Shown here one piece after another: positions 23,942 through 36,204 of a stretch of DNA of 64,000 bases (its first letter is position 1; every line of letters begins with the position of its first letter). Below the pieces are notes generated by a model. The model made no database searches, was not told where the DNA came from, and was given only the letters and a program-made list of their open reading frames with translations. Source of the DNA: Gyromitra esculenta. Its lineage: Eukaryota; Ascomycota; Pezizomycetes; Pezizales; Discinaceae. The translations under genes and the position numbers were made by a program. Where the stretch lies: the NCBI GenBank assembly GCA_038503075.1, contig JBCAML010000001.1:1364001-1428000 (forward strand). Direction: 5' to 3'.

Positions 23942-25096
23942 GAAAGAGAGGATGTCTAGAAGCTATGTTATATATGTTGCTGCAACTAGATCCCAGTCTT
24001 TAATATATGTTAAACGAAAGCATTTGATGTAAAGTATAGTGCAAAAAAAGGGTATGAACTTGGCATGGTATGAGTACTGCATTTTAACAAATAATTGATG
24101 CAGGACCCAACTTATTGTGTGAATTAACTCTTCAGGAGATGCGGTTTTATTGCTGAATCTTCTCGGAAATCAGTAGCAATTTCAATCCGTTCCTTTCACG
24201 TTGTACGTATAGACTTTGTCGACGAGCGAGAAGTCTAGCGCTACGGATCCCCCGTAATTTTTCAATAACCTTTTCTAACAAATGTAACTTATGGTAGCCA
24301 AATTATGCTTCTCCCACGTATATAATATGTATATATGTTTTGTTTAGCTTTGCGGAGCTTATCAATATCGCGATATAGTCTAGGTCGACTAACTAACCCT
24401 GTAACGGGCCCCACTTTTCATTTGTTTAAACTTGGCTTAGAGATACTACTTACATATACATACACGTAGCAGTAGGAGAACTCTAGCCCATCCTCTTATT
24501 CGTTTATCAAGTGCACATTTCTGTCGATAGGTCTACGCCTATAAAACTCAAAATGATTTGAGATCACCAAGCTCTACCACCGGGGGTAGTGAATCAATTT
24601 ACACATTGCCCATACAAAAGAGTCAAGGAAATGTGAATATTAATGTGCTTTCGGGGGATATCTGTGAGAAATGCATCATTGGATGCATTGACTGACGCAT
24701 TTGCAGTTTCACTAGTGTGATTCCTGTAGGGAAAGTGTAGGGGAAGGTGCAAATAAACCACCAAGTAACGCGCAGCGGGAGAGTTGTAGGAAAGGTGTTT
24801 ATTTTTGGAAAGGCATCAGGATATGTATATTTCGCAAAATAGGACCACATATATGAAGACCTTTTGATGCTTGTCCATATAGACTGGTAGTTTAGGTGGT
24901 GAAGAGGATGATTAAGGAATATGTCGTGGCAGCAGACTAGCTGGCCAAGGGGTGTTCGATTCCTTGATAATCCAATCTTTTAGTGCAGGTTTTTACCTAG
25001 TTTTGCGGCCTGGAAAAGTGACGGCAGGATGAGAAATAGAGGGGAAATGGAAGGAAGGCATCGAATTTTCCTTATTACGGCTTTCCTGATGCATTT

Positions 25097-25248
25097 CCCA
25101 TATGAATTTTGGGCACTAAAGCACATTTATTGATTTATTTACATGTCCCATAGATCCCATACAAATTTAGACGGCAAAATATATACATTTACTAATGTAT
25201 TCCCCATACTAATATTTTGCAGTAAAAAATGGTGCGTTAGTTGATTTA
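25097..25248. repeat. Degenerate tandem repeat, three units of about 45 nt
   Basis: Three blocks starting near 25097, 25156 and 25203 each begin CCCATA, continue with an AAATTT-like stretch and a GGCA/GCAG plus A-rich segment, and end in GATTTATT- or AATGTATT-like sequence. Similarity is visible by eye but low, so the units are old or the likeness is partly compositional. Confidence 0.35.
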
Positions 25249-26840
25249 CGACCCCGAAAGGTAGAGAAGGGCGTGTTCGGGAAATGTCCCAAATAACGTT
25301 AAATGGCCAAAAACCTCATACGCGAGTTTCAGAATGCCATTTTAGTTAAATCTCCATTTGAGATAGTCGCTCAACATGCCATTTCCAAAGCGGCGTCTTA
25401 GGGAGCTCTTGGTGTTTTTCTCCGTTTAAAAATAAAGTAGGCCTAAGGGCCCGCGGCCGGTATACGTAGCTATATTTCAGATATCCTGTTTTAGCCCTTC
25501 ATATCTACCGACCATTAATAGAACTTTTGTGAAACTGAGTTTTCGACCCTCAGGTTTCTCGAATATGATGCCCTAATTGTGATACATGTGTGTGTGGAAT
25601 ATTGTGCGAGCGCGGTTCTGGTGAAACTGACTTTACAGCTTAACAGCCTATAAAAAATATTCAAGTATGCTAAACTATGCCCCAGTCATTAGAAAATTGT
25701 GTGAAGATATCCCGTAATATTCTACACGCCTTCCTAGCACCATTATGGGTTTTAAGCTCGTGAAAGCTGAAAAATGAAGAAGCCGAAATCAACATTCAGT
25801 AACTAATAACTAGCACCACCAAGAGCACTTGGTACGACTGAAAGAAAAAAGGATATGTAGCAGAACGGCAGCTATTGCCACCGCTAGATCAGTGTGGCGG
25901 TTGAACACACATCTGTTGTCTCTCGGAATAGTTTTTTTCAGTCGGTAGTTCCCATACCCGGTTTTCTCGAGATTGGTTGCAACCATAAGCTCGGTTCTGC
26001 TAGAACCATATCCATATGTAGCATAGAGTGTAGAAATCCAGTGGCGATAATACTTATATGTAGTCTCGTCCCTAGTAACTTGCTGCTACTATTTAATAAC
26101 CCTAGAGGAGTTTCAGCATAATCCCGAGTGATCGTTTATGCTTCGATCATCAACAACAGCACGCAACATAGTCATTCCTGATACCCACCCCTCTACAAGT
26201 CTTCCTTCGAGCGCAAATTTATATACGTTTATATTTAGGTGCAGAAATCTAACAGAAGAATTTGAAGTAAACTACATGTCATGCACAAGCCAAAATTGTG
26301 TCTGCATATATTACACGTACACTCGAATCTTGGCACATACGGAGTCCGCATATACCCGATGAACTACGAGAAGTGAGCTTATCGCTTTCGAAGCAACCGA
26401 TATCCGAAACCTGACTTCGCTGTTTCTACGATTGAACGTTATCTACAGTCTATTTGCGGGGGACGCTCGTAAGCCCAAACCCATGCGCCAACTAACACCA
26501 GAAGCGATTACGTGATACAATACCAATATTTCGTTCGAATATTTTCAAATCACGCACGGTGCTCTCCTAGTTACTCCTGCAGCCGAAATATGGAGCCCAC
26601 GTGAACAGTTATCGATATGTTAGCCATCAAAATACAGTCACGTGAGTACTTCGCTCATTTGTAGCATATCTTTAAGTTTACTCTCTCGGATCAAACGGCA
26701 AACGGGTCTCATGGATTTCCATCAACGGGATGGTTCACCGATAAACGTAAATCTGAAAATGTGACATTATAGTATTAAAACGATTAGCAAAGCTTCTTTG
26801 CTGATACTTCAACTAGGAATTGGTTTTTAGATTGCGAGCA

Positions 26841-26875
26841 CACCACGATTTCGCTACATCACGAAATCACGGTGG
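26841..26875. repeat. Short hairpin
   Basis: CACCACGATTTCG and CGAAATCACGGTGG pair around an 8-nt loop with a one-base offset. It is about 170 bp upstream of the dioxygenase start. It could be a regulatory or transcription-stopping structure, or the core of a decayed inverted repeat; the flanking ATTGCGA-like words are also loosely repeated. Confidence 0.5.
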
Positions 26876-27042
26876 TATTGCGATTAGCAATGGGGATTTA
26901 GGTAATCGAAGTACAAAATCCGCTTGCCTATGAATGTGTATAAAAGATGCTATGCCTGCATTATAAGGGTTGGCGTTCTCGTGGGCAGCAAACGGCTTAG
27001 AATTCGTAGATTCTTTTTTACAAGACACCCAGTAATATCCCA

Positions 27043-28590
27043 ATGGCGCCAGCGGTTACTCACGGGGATACCAGAAGGGTCGAACTTTCTGTAGGCCAAT
27101 ACAAAGAAGTTGGCTATGGCCCAGAAAGCTTCATCAAAGAGAACGAAACCGAGGGCATTGACAAGCATGCTTCGGCAACAGTATGTCTTTTCTTGTTTTC
27201 AAGCCTTGATTTTGGGCTCCTGTTTTAACAGTTTTCATGGACGCAGTATCCGCATTATCTCCCTATAGCTACATGGGAGGGAGACAAAAGGTAATCACTT
27301 ATAGCAAAAATTTGATTAGCAGGCGACCGGTAACCAAACTTGCTTCTTAGTTACGGGCCCCTCAAGCCCTTTGAGCACATCGAACATGGGAAAGATGCCG
27401 ACCCAAAATTACCAAACCTTCTTCCCAGAGACAAAGCGGAGGTTTCCTATATTTCTCCAAAGTTTGGCTCCGAAGTTCGTGGTATTCAGCTCAGTGCTCT
27501 CACCAATACCGGAAAGGATGAACTTGCTCTCTTCGTTGCCCAGCGTGGTGTAGTGGCATTTAGAGACCAGGACTTCGCAGATCTCCCGATTGAGAAGGCA
27601 TTGGATTTTGGTAGTTACTTTGGGAGACACCACGTTCACCCTACTTCTGGCCAGCCGAAAGGATTCCCTGAAATCCACTTAGTTCATCGGGGCGCCGGAG
27701 ATCCATCGGGAAGTAGTATACTTGATACTCGCACGAGCAGTGTAGCGTGGCACTCAGATGTTACGTACGAGAACCAAGTATGAATGCTTGATTATATTTG
27801 ATACTTTGAATACTTTCGGAATTTTTCTAACCTACATGTACTATTGAAAGCCTCCCGGAACTACTTTCTTGTATGCTCTCGATATCCCGAAGGTCCACGA
27901 AAAATACTCTGGCGGAGACACGGCATTCGTTTCACAAGTCGAAGCATACAACAGACTTAGTGAACCGTTCCGCAAGCGCCTTGAGGGACTAACTGCAGTT
28001 CATTCAGGCCATGAGCAAGCCGAATTCTCCAGAAAACGCGGGGGCGTTGTTAGAAGAAGGCCAATAACTTCCGAGCACCCAGTTGTTCGAACGCATCCCG
28101 TATGTCTCCCACATCTGCCAACACCAGTTCTCACTGACAACTTATTTCTGCTCTGATTTAAGGCTACTGGGAAGAAATCACTTTTTGTCAACCCTCAGTG
28201 TAATCCTCCTCCATTCCATGGCTATTTTTTCTTTAATATAACTATATGTAGATAGGTATACTAGTACTGACTATATCGATACTGGGTGTAGTTACCCGCT
28301 ACCTTGTTGGCTACAAAAAGGAGGAAAGCGACGCATTACTTAAATTTCTTTATGACCATATCGCCTATGGGATTGATTATCAAATAAGGGTGAAATAGGA
28401 ACCTCGCACTGTTGTTGTCTGGGACAATCGCGTCACGGCGCACTCTGCTCTTCTGGACTGGGATACTGCAGAGAGGCGTCATTTAGCTAGGATCACGCCC
28501 CAAGCCGAAAGGCCCTTTGAGGTATATATTCCCCAATATGGTCCTGGCCTGTACTAGTTACAACAAACTGACTTGGAATATCAGGAGTAA
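27043..28590 (+). pseudogene. TauD/TfdA-family 2-oxoglutarate dioxygenase, broken by one in-frame TAG
   Basis: The family uses Fe(II), O2 and 2-oxoglutarate to oxidise sulfonates (yeast Jlp1 is a relative) or other small acids. Exons are 27043-27180, 27232-27290, 27351-27777, 27851-28099, 28163-28199, 28292-28521 and 28585-28590. All phases match, giving 382 codons. The facial-triad start is AWHSDVTYENQ (H200, D202). The distal histidine (NRVTAHSALLDW, H354) and the 2-oxoglutarate arginine (RRHLARITP, R370) are intact in the DNA. Codon 339 (28396-28398) is TAG, just before EPRTVVVWDNR, where relatives carry Trp. Translation would stop before the distal His and Arg, so no active enzyme is expected. 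All splice sites and the rest of the frame look sound, which suggests recent loss or a sequencing error. Confidence 0.8.
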
Positions 28591-29239
28591 TAGTGATCTC
28601 GCAAACACTGTGCAATTTGTTGGTACAATGCCTTAGCTAGGTTCATTATTAGCTAATCACCATACCACACAATTAAAACGATATTGCAATTGTAGAGTAC
28701 CTACCTATAGTCCATTGTTGGGGCTTCGTATAATATTACTCGCCAATTTCTACCGTCTCCAATATCGAACTCAATTTTTATTACTAGCAAATATACTATC
28801 ACCGGGGGATATTTTATTTAACTTAGGTGGTGCTTCTTCCCTCGACGTTCTCATTACTATTTTCAAACCAGCCTCTACGAGTGATATGTTTTAGAGAACG
28901 AGTGATAACTAAGAAGATCGTCATTGATTACCAATAGTCTTTGTAGAATTTCATCAGAAGAAATCTAGCCTCTGAAACGTTTCCCCCCTCGAACAAACAA
29001 CAATTACCACAGTTATTTTTTTCCGTCACTACAATAATTTCATATGTGTTAGGTACCAATGCCTCTTATAAGCAGGTGCCTGATTGGTATTGTTCACAAA
29101 ACCCGATCCCATGCCCATTACACCACCATCTTCTCATCCCCTTCAACCTGCATCCTTTCCATTAGCTCCCGAACCTATCCGGCCAAGATCCAAAAATGAA
29201 CATACACATTTTTTTTCTCCTTCCCTCCATTCAATATAT
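28591..29239. other. Convergent intergenic region
   Basis: The 3' flanks of the dioxygenase pseudogene (+) and the MATE transporter gene (-) meet here. AT-rich, no ORF of note. Confidence 0.5.
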
Positions 29240-31426
29240 TCAAGCCGCTGAGACCCTCGCCTTCGCATCGGCCACGACCTTTGTCCAATCCGTCTTTAAT
29301 ACAACTGTAGTCTGTGAAATGGATATAAACAATAATGCAATCGCCACCCCCGACCACAACCCAAGTAACTCCCACCCGAACACAAAAGCGGCTGTTGCGG
29401 AGAAGGGGATTGCGATGATGTAGTAGGCGACGATGTTGATGTAGGAGCCGATGTGTTGCCGGCCTATAATTGTTCACACGATAGGTCAGAACGTTCACTT
29501 TAAGGTACTACAAAAATGAAACCAAGGACAGAAAGCACCTACCCTGTCCTCTCAACAGTCCACTCCCCATACAAGCAAGCGAGTCTACAAACTGAAACAG
29601 CGCTGACAATGGCATGACTTGCACAACATATGCAATAACCTCGGGGTCAGTGGTAAACAACAGCACGAAATAGCTCTTGATACTTGTCAGCAGGCCAAAA
29701 TTGAGCAAGCCTACAAACCCCGCTGCCATGAGCCCTGTATTCGCCGCAATCTTTGCTTCATTTTCGAGAGTTGCGCCAAGGAAGTTAGCAACTCTGGTGG
29801 AGCTCGCGATGGATAAGGCGAAAGGAAGCTGGAATGTTATGCTGGTGGTGGTAGCGAGAACGGATTGTGCGGCGAGGTGGGCCGTGCCAAAATAGGAGGA
29901 AAGGAGGGTAAGCATTTCGAAGGCGAGGAATTCGGCTTCGACCATTACGAGTCCAGGGATAGAAAGTTTAATCTATAGTAAAATAAAAATTATTATCCTA
30001 ACTTCTACTAAGAAAACTAAAGAGCATCAACGTACCATGGGCCACCAATTCTCAAACCCCCGCTTAGTAAAGCCACCCCAACACTCATACCCGTCGACAA
30101 ATCGCACATACAGGAACAGTAACAACGGCATCAGCCAATCTATAATAACCACTGCTGTTGGCGCACCAGAAAATCCAATGCCAAACCTCGGATGCTATCC
30201 CTATGTCAATCGTTGCTTGGATCATAAGGAATCTTGAAAGCTGGGACCACGAACCCAAACAAGCACATAATTTAGCACAGCATTCAAAGGCGCGCAAATC
30301 ATCAATACATAGGTACTAGCCGTGAAAATACCCTGCGCCTGCACGAACCTCTTTCCTGCCTCGAAAAGAGCATACCCTGGGGCTCCAATCGTAAGAATCC
30401 GGAGATACTGCCCAGCCAACACAGCCAATTCGGCTTCTGGGATAATAACCTTTAATATACGTTCCGAAAAAATCCAAGTAATCACTATGGGAATCGTAAC
30501 CACTCCGAGGAAAAACGACATTCGCTGGAGATGAAGACCCACAAGAGTCTTATTTCCGGATCCGTATGCCTGGGCGCAGAGGGTATCTAGGGATGTGCTT
30601 AAGCCTTCTCATTTCGTCAGTACATTTAAATTTCATGCTGAAGGGTCTTTCTCCGTTTGGCTTTAACTCATGATACCAAAAAAGCGAAAGAGCCGCAAGG
30701 CCCCCAGCACACAACCCGCCTCGTTAAAAAACTAGTACCTTGATAAATAGCATAGCCTGTGATATTCGCCGTCATGCTAGCTAACGTGACAGCCGCTAGC
30801 TCATTCTTCCCCAAATTTCCAGCCGAGAATAACGATGCCAACGTCAAGCTATACTGCAGTACAAATGTGATATATAGCGGTACCGCATAGTTCACAAGCA
30901 CTTTTGCCTCTTTTTTATATGTTGTGTGCACCAGCCCATTCGCAACTGCTTTATCCCATTTTGGTATGAGGGTAGTCCGTTCGTCTTCGGAATTGCACAT
31001 GTCACTCTGACCATCACTTCCAGGCGATGGCATCTCATGGTGTCGACGAGACTGGAGCGTTCCATAGTTAGGTGAGATGATATGGTTGCCCCTCAATAGT
31101 TCCTGTTCTTCTGTGCCCATTTGATCTACTTCGGCCGCGTCCAAGAAGTTAATCCTTGGGGATATCGGGGATGAGGCGAGAAATGTTGGATGGGAGCTGC
31201 CAAACGTGAATGAAGGACGCCGATAACTTCCTGCAAGCGATAAACGGCGGGTATCAGAATTTCGTGAGAGGAGCGATGCTTCGTGGTCGATGTCGTCCTC
31301 CACAGCAAAGTTTGTAGCGGGATCTTCGTTCTCAAGTGGGGACACAGGAAGGGAATTTCTATAATGTCTCCAGAGAGACGAGAGGCCGGAGGATTGCCCG
31401 CCTTCGATGGGATTGTCTAAAAACAT
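29240..31426 (-). CDS. MATE-family multidrug/toxin efflux transporter
   Basis: MATE proteins export cationic drugs and metabolites in exchange for protons or sodium, in the plasma or vacuolar membrane. Exons are 31426-30739, 30604-30255, 30194-30036, 29972-29543 and 29463-29240, giving 616 residues. A hydrophilic Ser-rich N-terminus of about 165 residues precedes about 12 hydrophobic segments in two halves. Family motifs are GLSTSLDTLCAQAYGSGNK in the first half and SSTRVANFLGA and SGLLRGQGRQHIGSY in the second. The last intron splits the Gly of RGQG. Intron 2 has a GTTCGT donor, which is unusual but required to restore VLVWHPRFGIGFSGAP. The nearest yeast relatives are Erc1 and YDR338C. Substrate cannot be read from sequence. 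Phases all agree. Confidence 0.93.
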
Positions 31427-32859
31427 GTTAACAGTAGCTATATTTTAAAATTCTCTTGTTGGGCTCCTCTTAAGCGTAATTCAGCCTTATTCATGATATG
31501 TAAGTATTCTGTATGAGCAAAGTACCGAAGCGTGCGGGAGGACCACTGCCGTATCGGAGCAAATATGCATACGATAGAATTGAGTAGCAGGTATCCTATG
31601 GGAAGGCGGGATTGTGTTGTACTAGCCACAGTTTGAGTACAGAAAGTAGCAAATAGATCCGGTGCCTATACCAAATGGTAGGGTTGCCATTTCCGTCCTT
31701 CGTCAAACCATGAGGCTCAACAAGCTTGGCGTTGAGCTAGGCTGCTTGAGGGATAATTATCTAGTGATGGAAATAACAACCCTGCACGGATATAGCGAAT
31801 TTTTCGAATACTGTGTTTGATCAGCCAACGGCCAGGACCGGCTATCGGCTGGAACACAAGCTTTGGCGGGAGATATTCGTTTAGGGCCGGTAGGGTAACC
31901 AGTTTTTACCCATGATGGCAGGTGCTAGCCGTTGGCTAATCAAGGATAGTATCTACGGTAGTTATCAGTTACTCTATAGGTTGGGAAGCAGAAGATCATG
32001 CCCAGCTGTGGTAAAGGACTACGGGTACCGGGGTAAGGCGGCGGTGCCGGCAGTGCGAAATTCCAACTCCAACTCAACTCAAGACTCGGGACACCCTTAA
32101 GTTTTTATATCAAGCTTACAGAAAGCAGAGAGGTTTCAGAGATTAAAGGTTACTTAAAAGAAGAACACTAGAATGTTGAGCATGAAGAGAGCCATCGCCG
32201 CCAACACCACTACTTGGTGACAGACTTGCTCCGGTACCCGTAGTACATAAATACTAGTTCTGGACTCACCTACCTGCAAGCGATTGGAAGATGGAATCGA
32301 GATGAAAATGGCGGACAGAACTATTGAGAGGGTACAAAGTAGCTTTCTTATAATCCTGTACCCTCCTGTGGTCCTACCCACACCCTCTCATTAGCCCTTG
32401 CCAAGTTTTTGCCAAGTAGACCTGACTCCTGCCCACCATCAGGCAGTGTCCGCCGTTTGGTCATCGCCCCCTGTATAAAAGAGAGAATGCAAGATAACTA
32501 TCATCATGGCCCAGGATATCCAATTGAGTCAATGTCTCACATCGGAAGGAAAGTTGTCTTCGATTTCTTGCCGAACTCTTAACAAAAAGCGGATTAGCGA
32601 CTTTCTAGATGCAGTTTTTTCTTCTGCGCGATCCTAGCAAAAAGTCTGACCTAGTTATTCCCACGTGATAGCCTGATTTCTTGAGCCTCCACCTCCTTTG
32701 AAATGCCGATATGCATCATTCGGTATTTTGTGGTAATAAGCGAGAAGCTGCTCAGAGCTTCGGATCGCCACCGGTCGCCACTATTTAGAGTACATACAGC
32801 CAAAATTCCGACGTGAGAGTTTAAGTTGACAGCACCAAGAGTTCCCCAAGTTCACCGCA
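31427..32859. other. Divergent upstream region, MATE (-) / DUF202 (+)
   Basis: 1.4 kb of non-coding DNA serving as upstream region of both flanking genes. It contains the inverted-repeat element at 31817-31943. ORFs on both strands are short and lack domains. Confidence 0.45.
31817..31943. mobile_element. Candidate MITE-like inverted-repeat element, about 127 nt
   Basis: The left end TTGATCAGCCAACGGCCAG and the right end, read on the other strand, TTGATTAGCCAACGGCTAG differ at two transition positions over 19 bases. Weaker likeness runs a few bases inward. There is no obvious target-site duplication and no ORF. It could be a small non-autonomous DNA transposon remnant in the MATE upstream region, or simply an inverted repeat. 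Confidence 0.5.
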
Positions 32860-33893
32860 ATGACTAAATGCATCCCCAGACCAGTATTCGTCAATGAGTG
32901 AGTGCAGCCCTATACACAACTAGGAGAACTAATGGTGGTTGCTGACTTTGTTCTTCCAGTCTCGATTCAAACGGTCCGCTGATCCTTGCTTCCCCCTTCA
33001 TCTCCTCCCTTTTGTTCCAAAACGATGCCAGTGATGCCCGCGATCATTGTGCGAACGAGAGAAGTCTGCACTCCTTCCTTCCTTCCTTCCTTTAGTGTTT
33101 CTAGATCCTACGCCCACCAATTCTTAGTCCTCTAAGATCTCTACCTTCATCTCCTCCCATTCTCCATTACAAGCCAATTGAGACAGCATGACCTCCAATT
33201 TACTCACAACCACGAACCAGACTTCCTCTCCTGGCTTCGACTCTCAATGTACCTCTGCATTGTCTCCGTTGCCATTGTTATTTCATTCCATTTCAAGAGC
33301 CAGCCTACACGACTGGAGCGGGACATGAGTTTACCGCTTGGGTTGATATTTTGGGTACTGAGTCTCGTATGCTTGTTTGCTGGGCTAGCCAATTACCTCA
33401 AGGCGTGAGTTATCAAAATTTCCTCTTTAGTGTCTTACATCTAAGTACGACTGTGGTGCCTGGGCACAAACCTCTGGGTTACTCATCTGAGTGAGCGGTC
33501 AATGCACGGATGACCTCATCCCGAATATTTACGTCCTGCAAACACCCGCTAACACATCAACGAATACTGTAGTATCAAATTATATAGCAAAAAGCGTGCT
33601 CTTGTGCAGAGTGGCCCTAAAACTCAAGCTGTGAATCTCCCCAAAATTTCTTAACTATAGCTACACGTATCAGATCCACACTCATCCAGGGTTTCCTTTT
33701 TTTATAAAAACCCCCCCCCCCTTTCCTATCACATCAATCCAATCGTAGTTTAGAATGACCAATGCTCCCGTGATGGATGATGTATTCTAACTAAGTTGAT
33801 AATTAGACACTTGCGATTATAACCATCGCTATAATCGCAACTTGCCTTCTATTCCTCGGAACCAACGCCCACACAGGCAACGAGAAAAGCTAG
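32860..33893 (+). CDS. DUF202 small membrane protein
   Basis: DUF202 proteins are short three-helix membrane proteins (related to the Vtc1 and YidH-type domain); their molecular role in filamentous fungi is not settled. Five exons, 32860-32897, 32960-33063, 33221-33404, 33573-33630 and 33807-33893, give 156 residues. The signature ARDHCANERNFLSWLRLSMYL spans exons 2 and 3. Membrane segments are LCIVSVAIVISFHF, PLGLIFWVLSLVCLFAGLANYL and, in exon 5, LAIITIAIIATCLLFLG. Intron 2 has a weak donor (GTCTGC) and contains a (CTTC)n run; it is needed to rebuild the signature. All phases agree. The product lies wholly in membrane apart from a short N-terminus. Confidence 0.85.
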
Positions 33894-34367
33894 CCACATG
33901 GTTTAACCCCAATCCCCACAGCAACAGCAAAATCGACAGCAATTGAAGTTTGTCTGAGTACGTTATGTCTTTCCCTCCCGTCAACATATGGAATATACGG
34001 AGATACCATTATGTTGATCGAGATGTTTGCTTTTTACATCTCTTTCCCTGTAATTATATAAACGAGTAACTTAAGCAAATACGATCTATGTCTTTTCTTT
34101 GTCTATATTTACTATCTCACGACAAAACATGTGAATCAAGAGATGCCAGTCTTGCAAATAGTATTCATCCCGCTCATGTATCCCCTAGTTGAGTACAAAT
34201 ATATGCAACAGAAATGCTGTGCGAAATTATGGTGTAAACTAGCCCACGCCATCTTCCTCCAAACCCAGCTCCCTAATTCTTTTCCGTTGTAGAATAATAG
34301 TAACGATAATATGAAGATAAAGTTGAGAAGAGAAACACGCAAAAAGGAACCTCAAACTCTCTTCAGT
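33894..34367. other. Convergent intergenic region
   Basis: The 3' flanks of the DUF202 gene (+) and PEX12 (-). AT-rich, nothing further seen. Confidence 0.5.
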
Positions 34368-35794
34368 CTACACCATAATCCGCCTCAATCCCTCGGTCCC
34401 ACCAAGTAACCTTACCCCTGTAATCGGACACCCCCCCTTTCCACTCCCTGGCTCTTCTTCCCCGTCTTGTACCCACCTAAAAATACATGGATAGCAAAAT
34501 ACATACCCGGTCTGCACCGCCGTTGGATTTGTTAACTCTTCCCCACAAATCGCACACAACCTACTATCCTCCGGCAGCTTCACCAACTTCCTTCCTTGTC
34601 GTTCTAGCTTTCCCTCTTCATCCTCAGACTCTTCCTCGGCCGATGGAGGGGGGATCGCCCATGGTGGTGGTAATTCTATTGAGGCTGCGGTTTTAGCAGA
34701 GAGCTGGCGAGCGAAATCGGAGGCATGCCACCATTCTAGAAATTTTAGGAAGAAGATGGAGGTGGGTAGGAGGATTTTGAGACTGTCGAGGAGGCGGGGG
34801 AGAACCAGACGAGCAAGGACTGCTGGCGAGAGTAGAGAGCGAGATGTCAATGGGAGGACGCCAGGGCGGGCGATTGGTCGAGAAGCAGCTTCGAATGCGC
34901 GCTAGATGAGGTTAGCTACATGCCCAGAGAAGTAAAAAAAAAAATACACATGAGAGGCCTAAGGAAGGAAAAGTTTACGTGATCTGCTTCGGTCAAACGG
35001 CGCATGCGGATGTTAACGAGGAAGTGAAAGGGTGTATGGTAGTGTGATTTATCGAATAGGTACGCCAGATTAAAAGCAAGGGTTGAGAAGTAGTAAATTG
35101 CGTTTATTGTAGGGTAAATCTTTCGTAGAAGTCGCTTGAGTTGGTATACCAACTTTTCTCTCGCTGGTGCCTAATAATCGCGATTTGTTGGTCAATAAAT
35201 CCTCGAAGCTAGAGTATAAAGTCCATCGAGACTAACGTTCTCATCTGGCTCGTCCCTTCGGTAGTTCGAGCCAAAAAGATTGGCTGCTGCGCCTCCAGCA
35301 TGAATTTCATACGCGTCGTCAAGCTTTCGCTTTAAATAGGGTACGCCAACCTATCCAACAGATACCATCAGCTCAATTGCCTCAGTATCTCAAACCAAAA
35401 CATAGTGTTTCCACACAATAATAAACAAGCTCTTCCAAACATCTGCTCTCTTCAACCTGGTGCTACCCGCCAAAATATCCGGCACGCTCCTGCCAGCCCT
35501 GGGCAGATCTTTGGCCAACACCCTCTCCCTCTTAATCCCGTAAAAATTCTCTGTAAAGCTTCCACCCCATCGCCGTAGATAGTGGCGCTCAACGAGCAGC
35601 ATGAACAAGGCATAAAACTCATCGTAACGATTGAATATATGAATGAGGTAACGGGGGTGGCGCTGCGTGATGATGCCTAATAGATAGCGGACGGAGGGCT
35701 CGAGGAGGTCGCGAAGTTGCGACTCGGAGAGGAGCTCGAAGAGAGAGGGTTTAGACTCGTCGAGACCGGAGGACACGTTAGACATGAACTCCAT
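34368..35794 (-). CDS. PEX12: Peroxisomal biogenesis protein PEX12 (RING-type)
   Basis: PEX12 works with PEX2 and PEX10 as the membrane ubiquitin-ligase complex that recycles the import receptor PEX5. Exons are 35794-35396, 35350-35237, 35170-34979 and 34901-34368, in phase 0 throughout, giving 412 residues. The N-terminal domain begins KPSLFELLSESQLRDLLEPSVRYLL and continues through HPRYLIHIFNRYDEFYALFM. The C-terminal zinc finger is CAIC (351-354), CYPC (371-374), then a further Cys in GGCPITG. As in other PEX12 proteins the RING lacks some ligands and binds one zinc. Introns are 45, 66 and 77 nt. Length matches fungal orthologues. Confidence 0.93.
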
Positions 35795-36204
35795 GGCTAT
35801 TAAGTTGTAGGAATATTTGGAGAAAGAGGAACAGGAGCACCTCGATACGTTTCGAGGCGAGGATGCCGAGGTGCGTGAGATCCCTAATCACTGCCGAGGT
35901 GGCCGTCGTTGTTGTTACCGTTGCCAGCCCAGGGGGGCAGCGTCACCAAGCTTTCTGTTCCCCTCCCATAGGTACATGTATGCTACAACTTGTGGATCTA
36001 TCCAATAAATGCCGAAGGACACTTGAGCCCGAGAATTTGGGCAGTGACCAATTAAGTGCTGTGCGGCAGCTTGCTAGTAGGCAACCTATCACAGAAAACT
36101 ACATGTAGGTTGCGATATTGGAATAGGTAGACACATGTATACATACCCCCAAACTCAACTATCAGCTTTTGGTGCCTGCATCTCGAATACCTATAATACC
36201 GGCA
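35795..36204. promoter_or_regulatory. Shared divergent promoter region, PEX12 / MT-A70 gene
   Basis: About 410 bp separate the two start codons, so both promoters and 5' leaders must lie here. I did not identify specific factor sites. A GTG upstream of the MT-A70 ATG keeps the frame open to 36169 but is not used in my model. Confidence 0.5.

Larger units (their letters stand above)
23942..27042. other. Gene-free stretch, 3.1 kb
   Basis: AT-rich DNA without a coding ORF. It contains a set of degenerate short repeats at 25097-25248 and a small hairpin at 26841-26875. The last few hundred bases should hold the promoter of the former dioxygenase gene. Confidence 0.45.

Noticed and set aside
24930..24980. 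GTTCGATTCC, a tRNA B-box-like word
   Set aside because: No A box or cloverleaf can be folded around it at the right spacing. No tRNA gene was found in the window by eye.
33071..33095. Use of the nearer acceptor after the CTTC run in DUF202 intron 2
   Set aside because: It would give an intron of about 33 nt and lose the conserved NERxFLSWLRLSM join; the acceptor at 33220 restores it.
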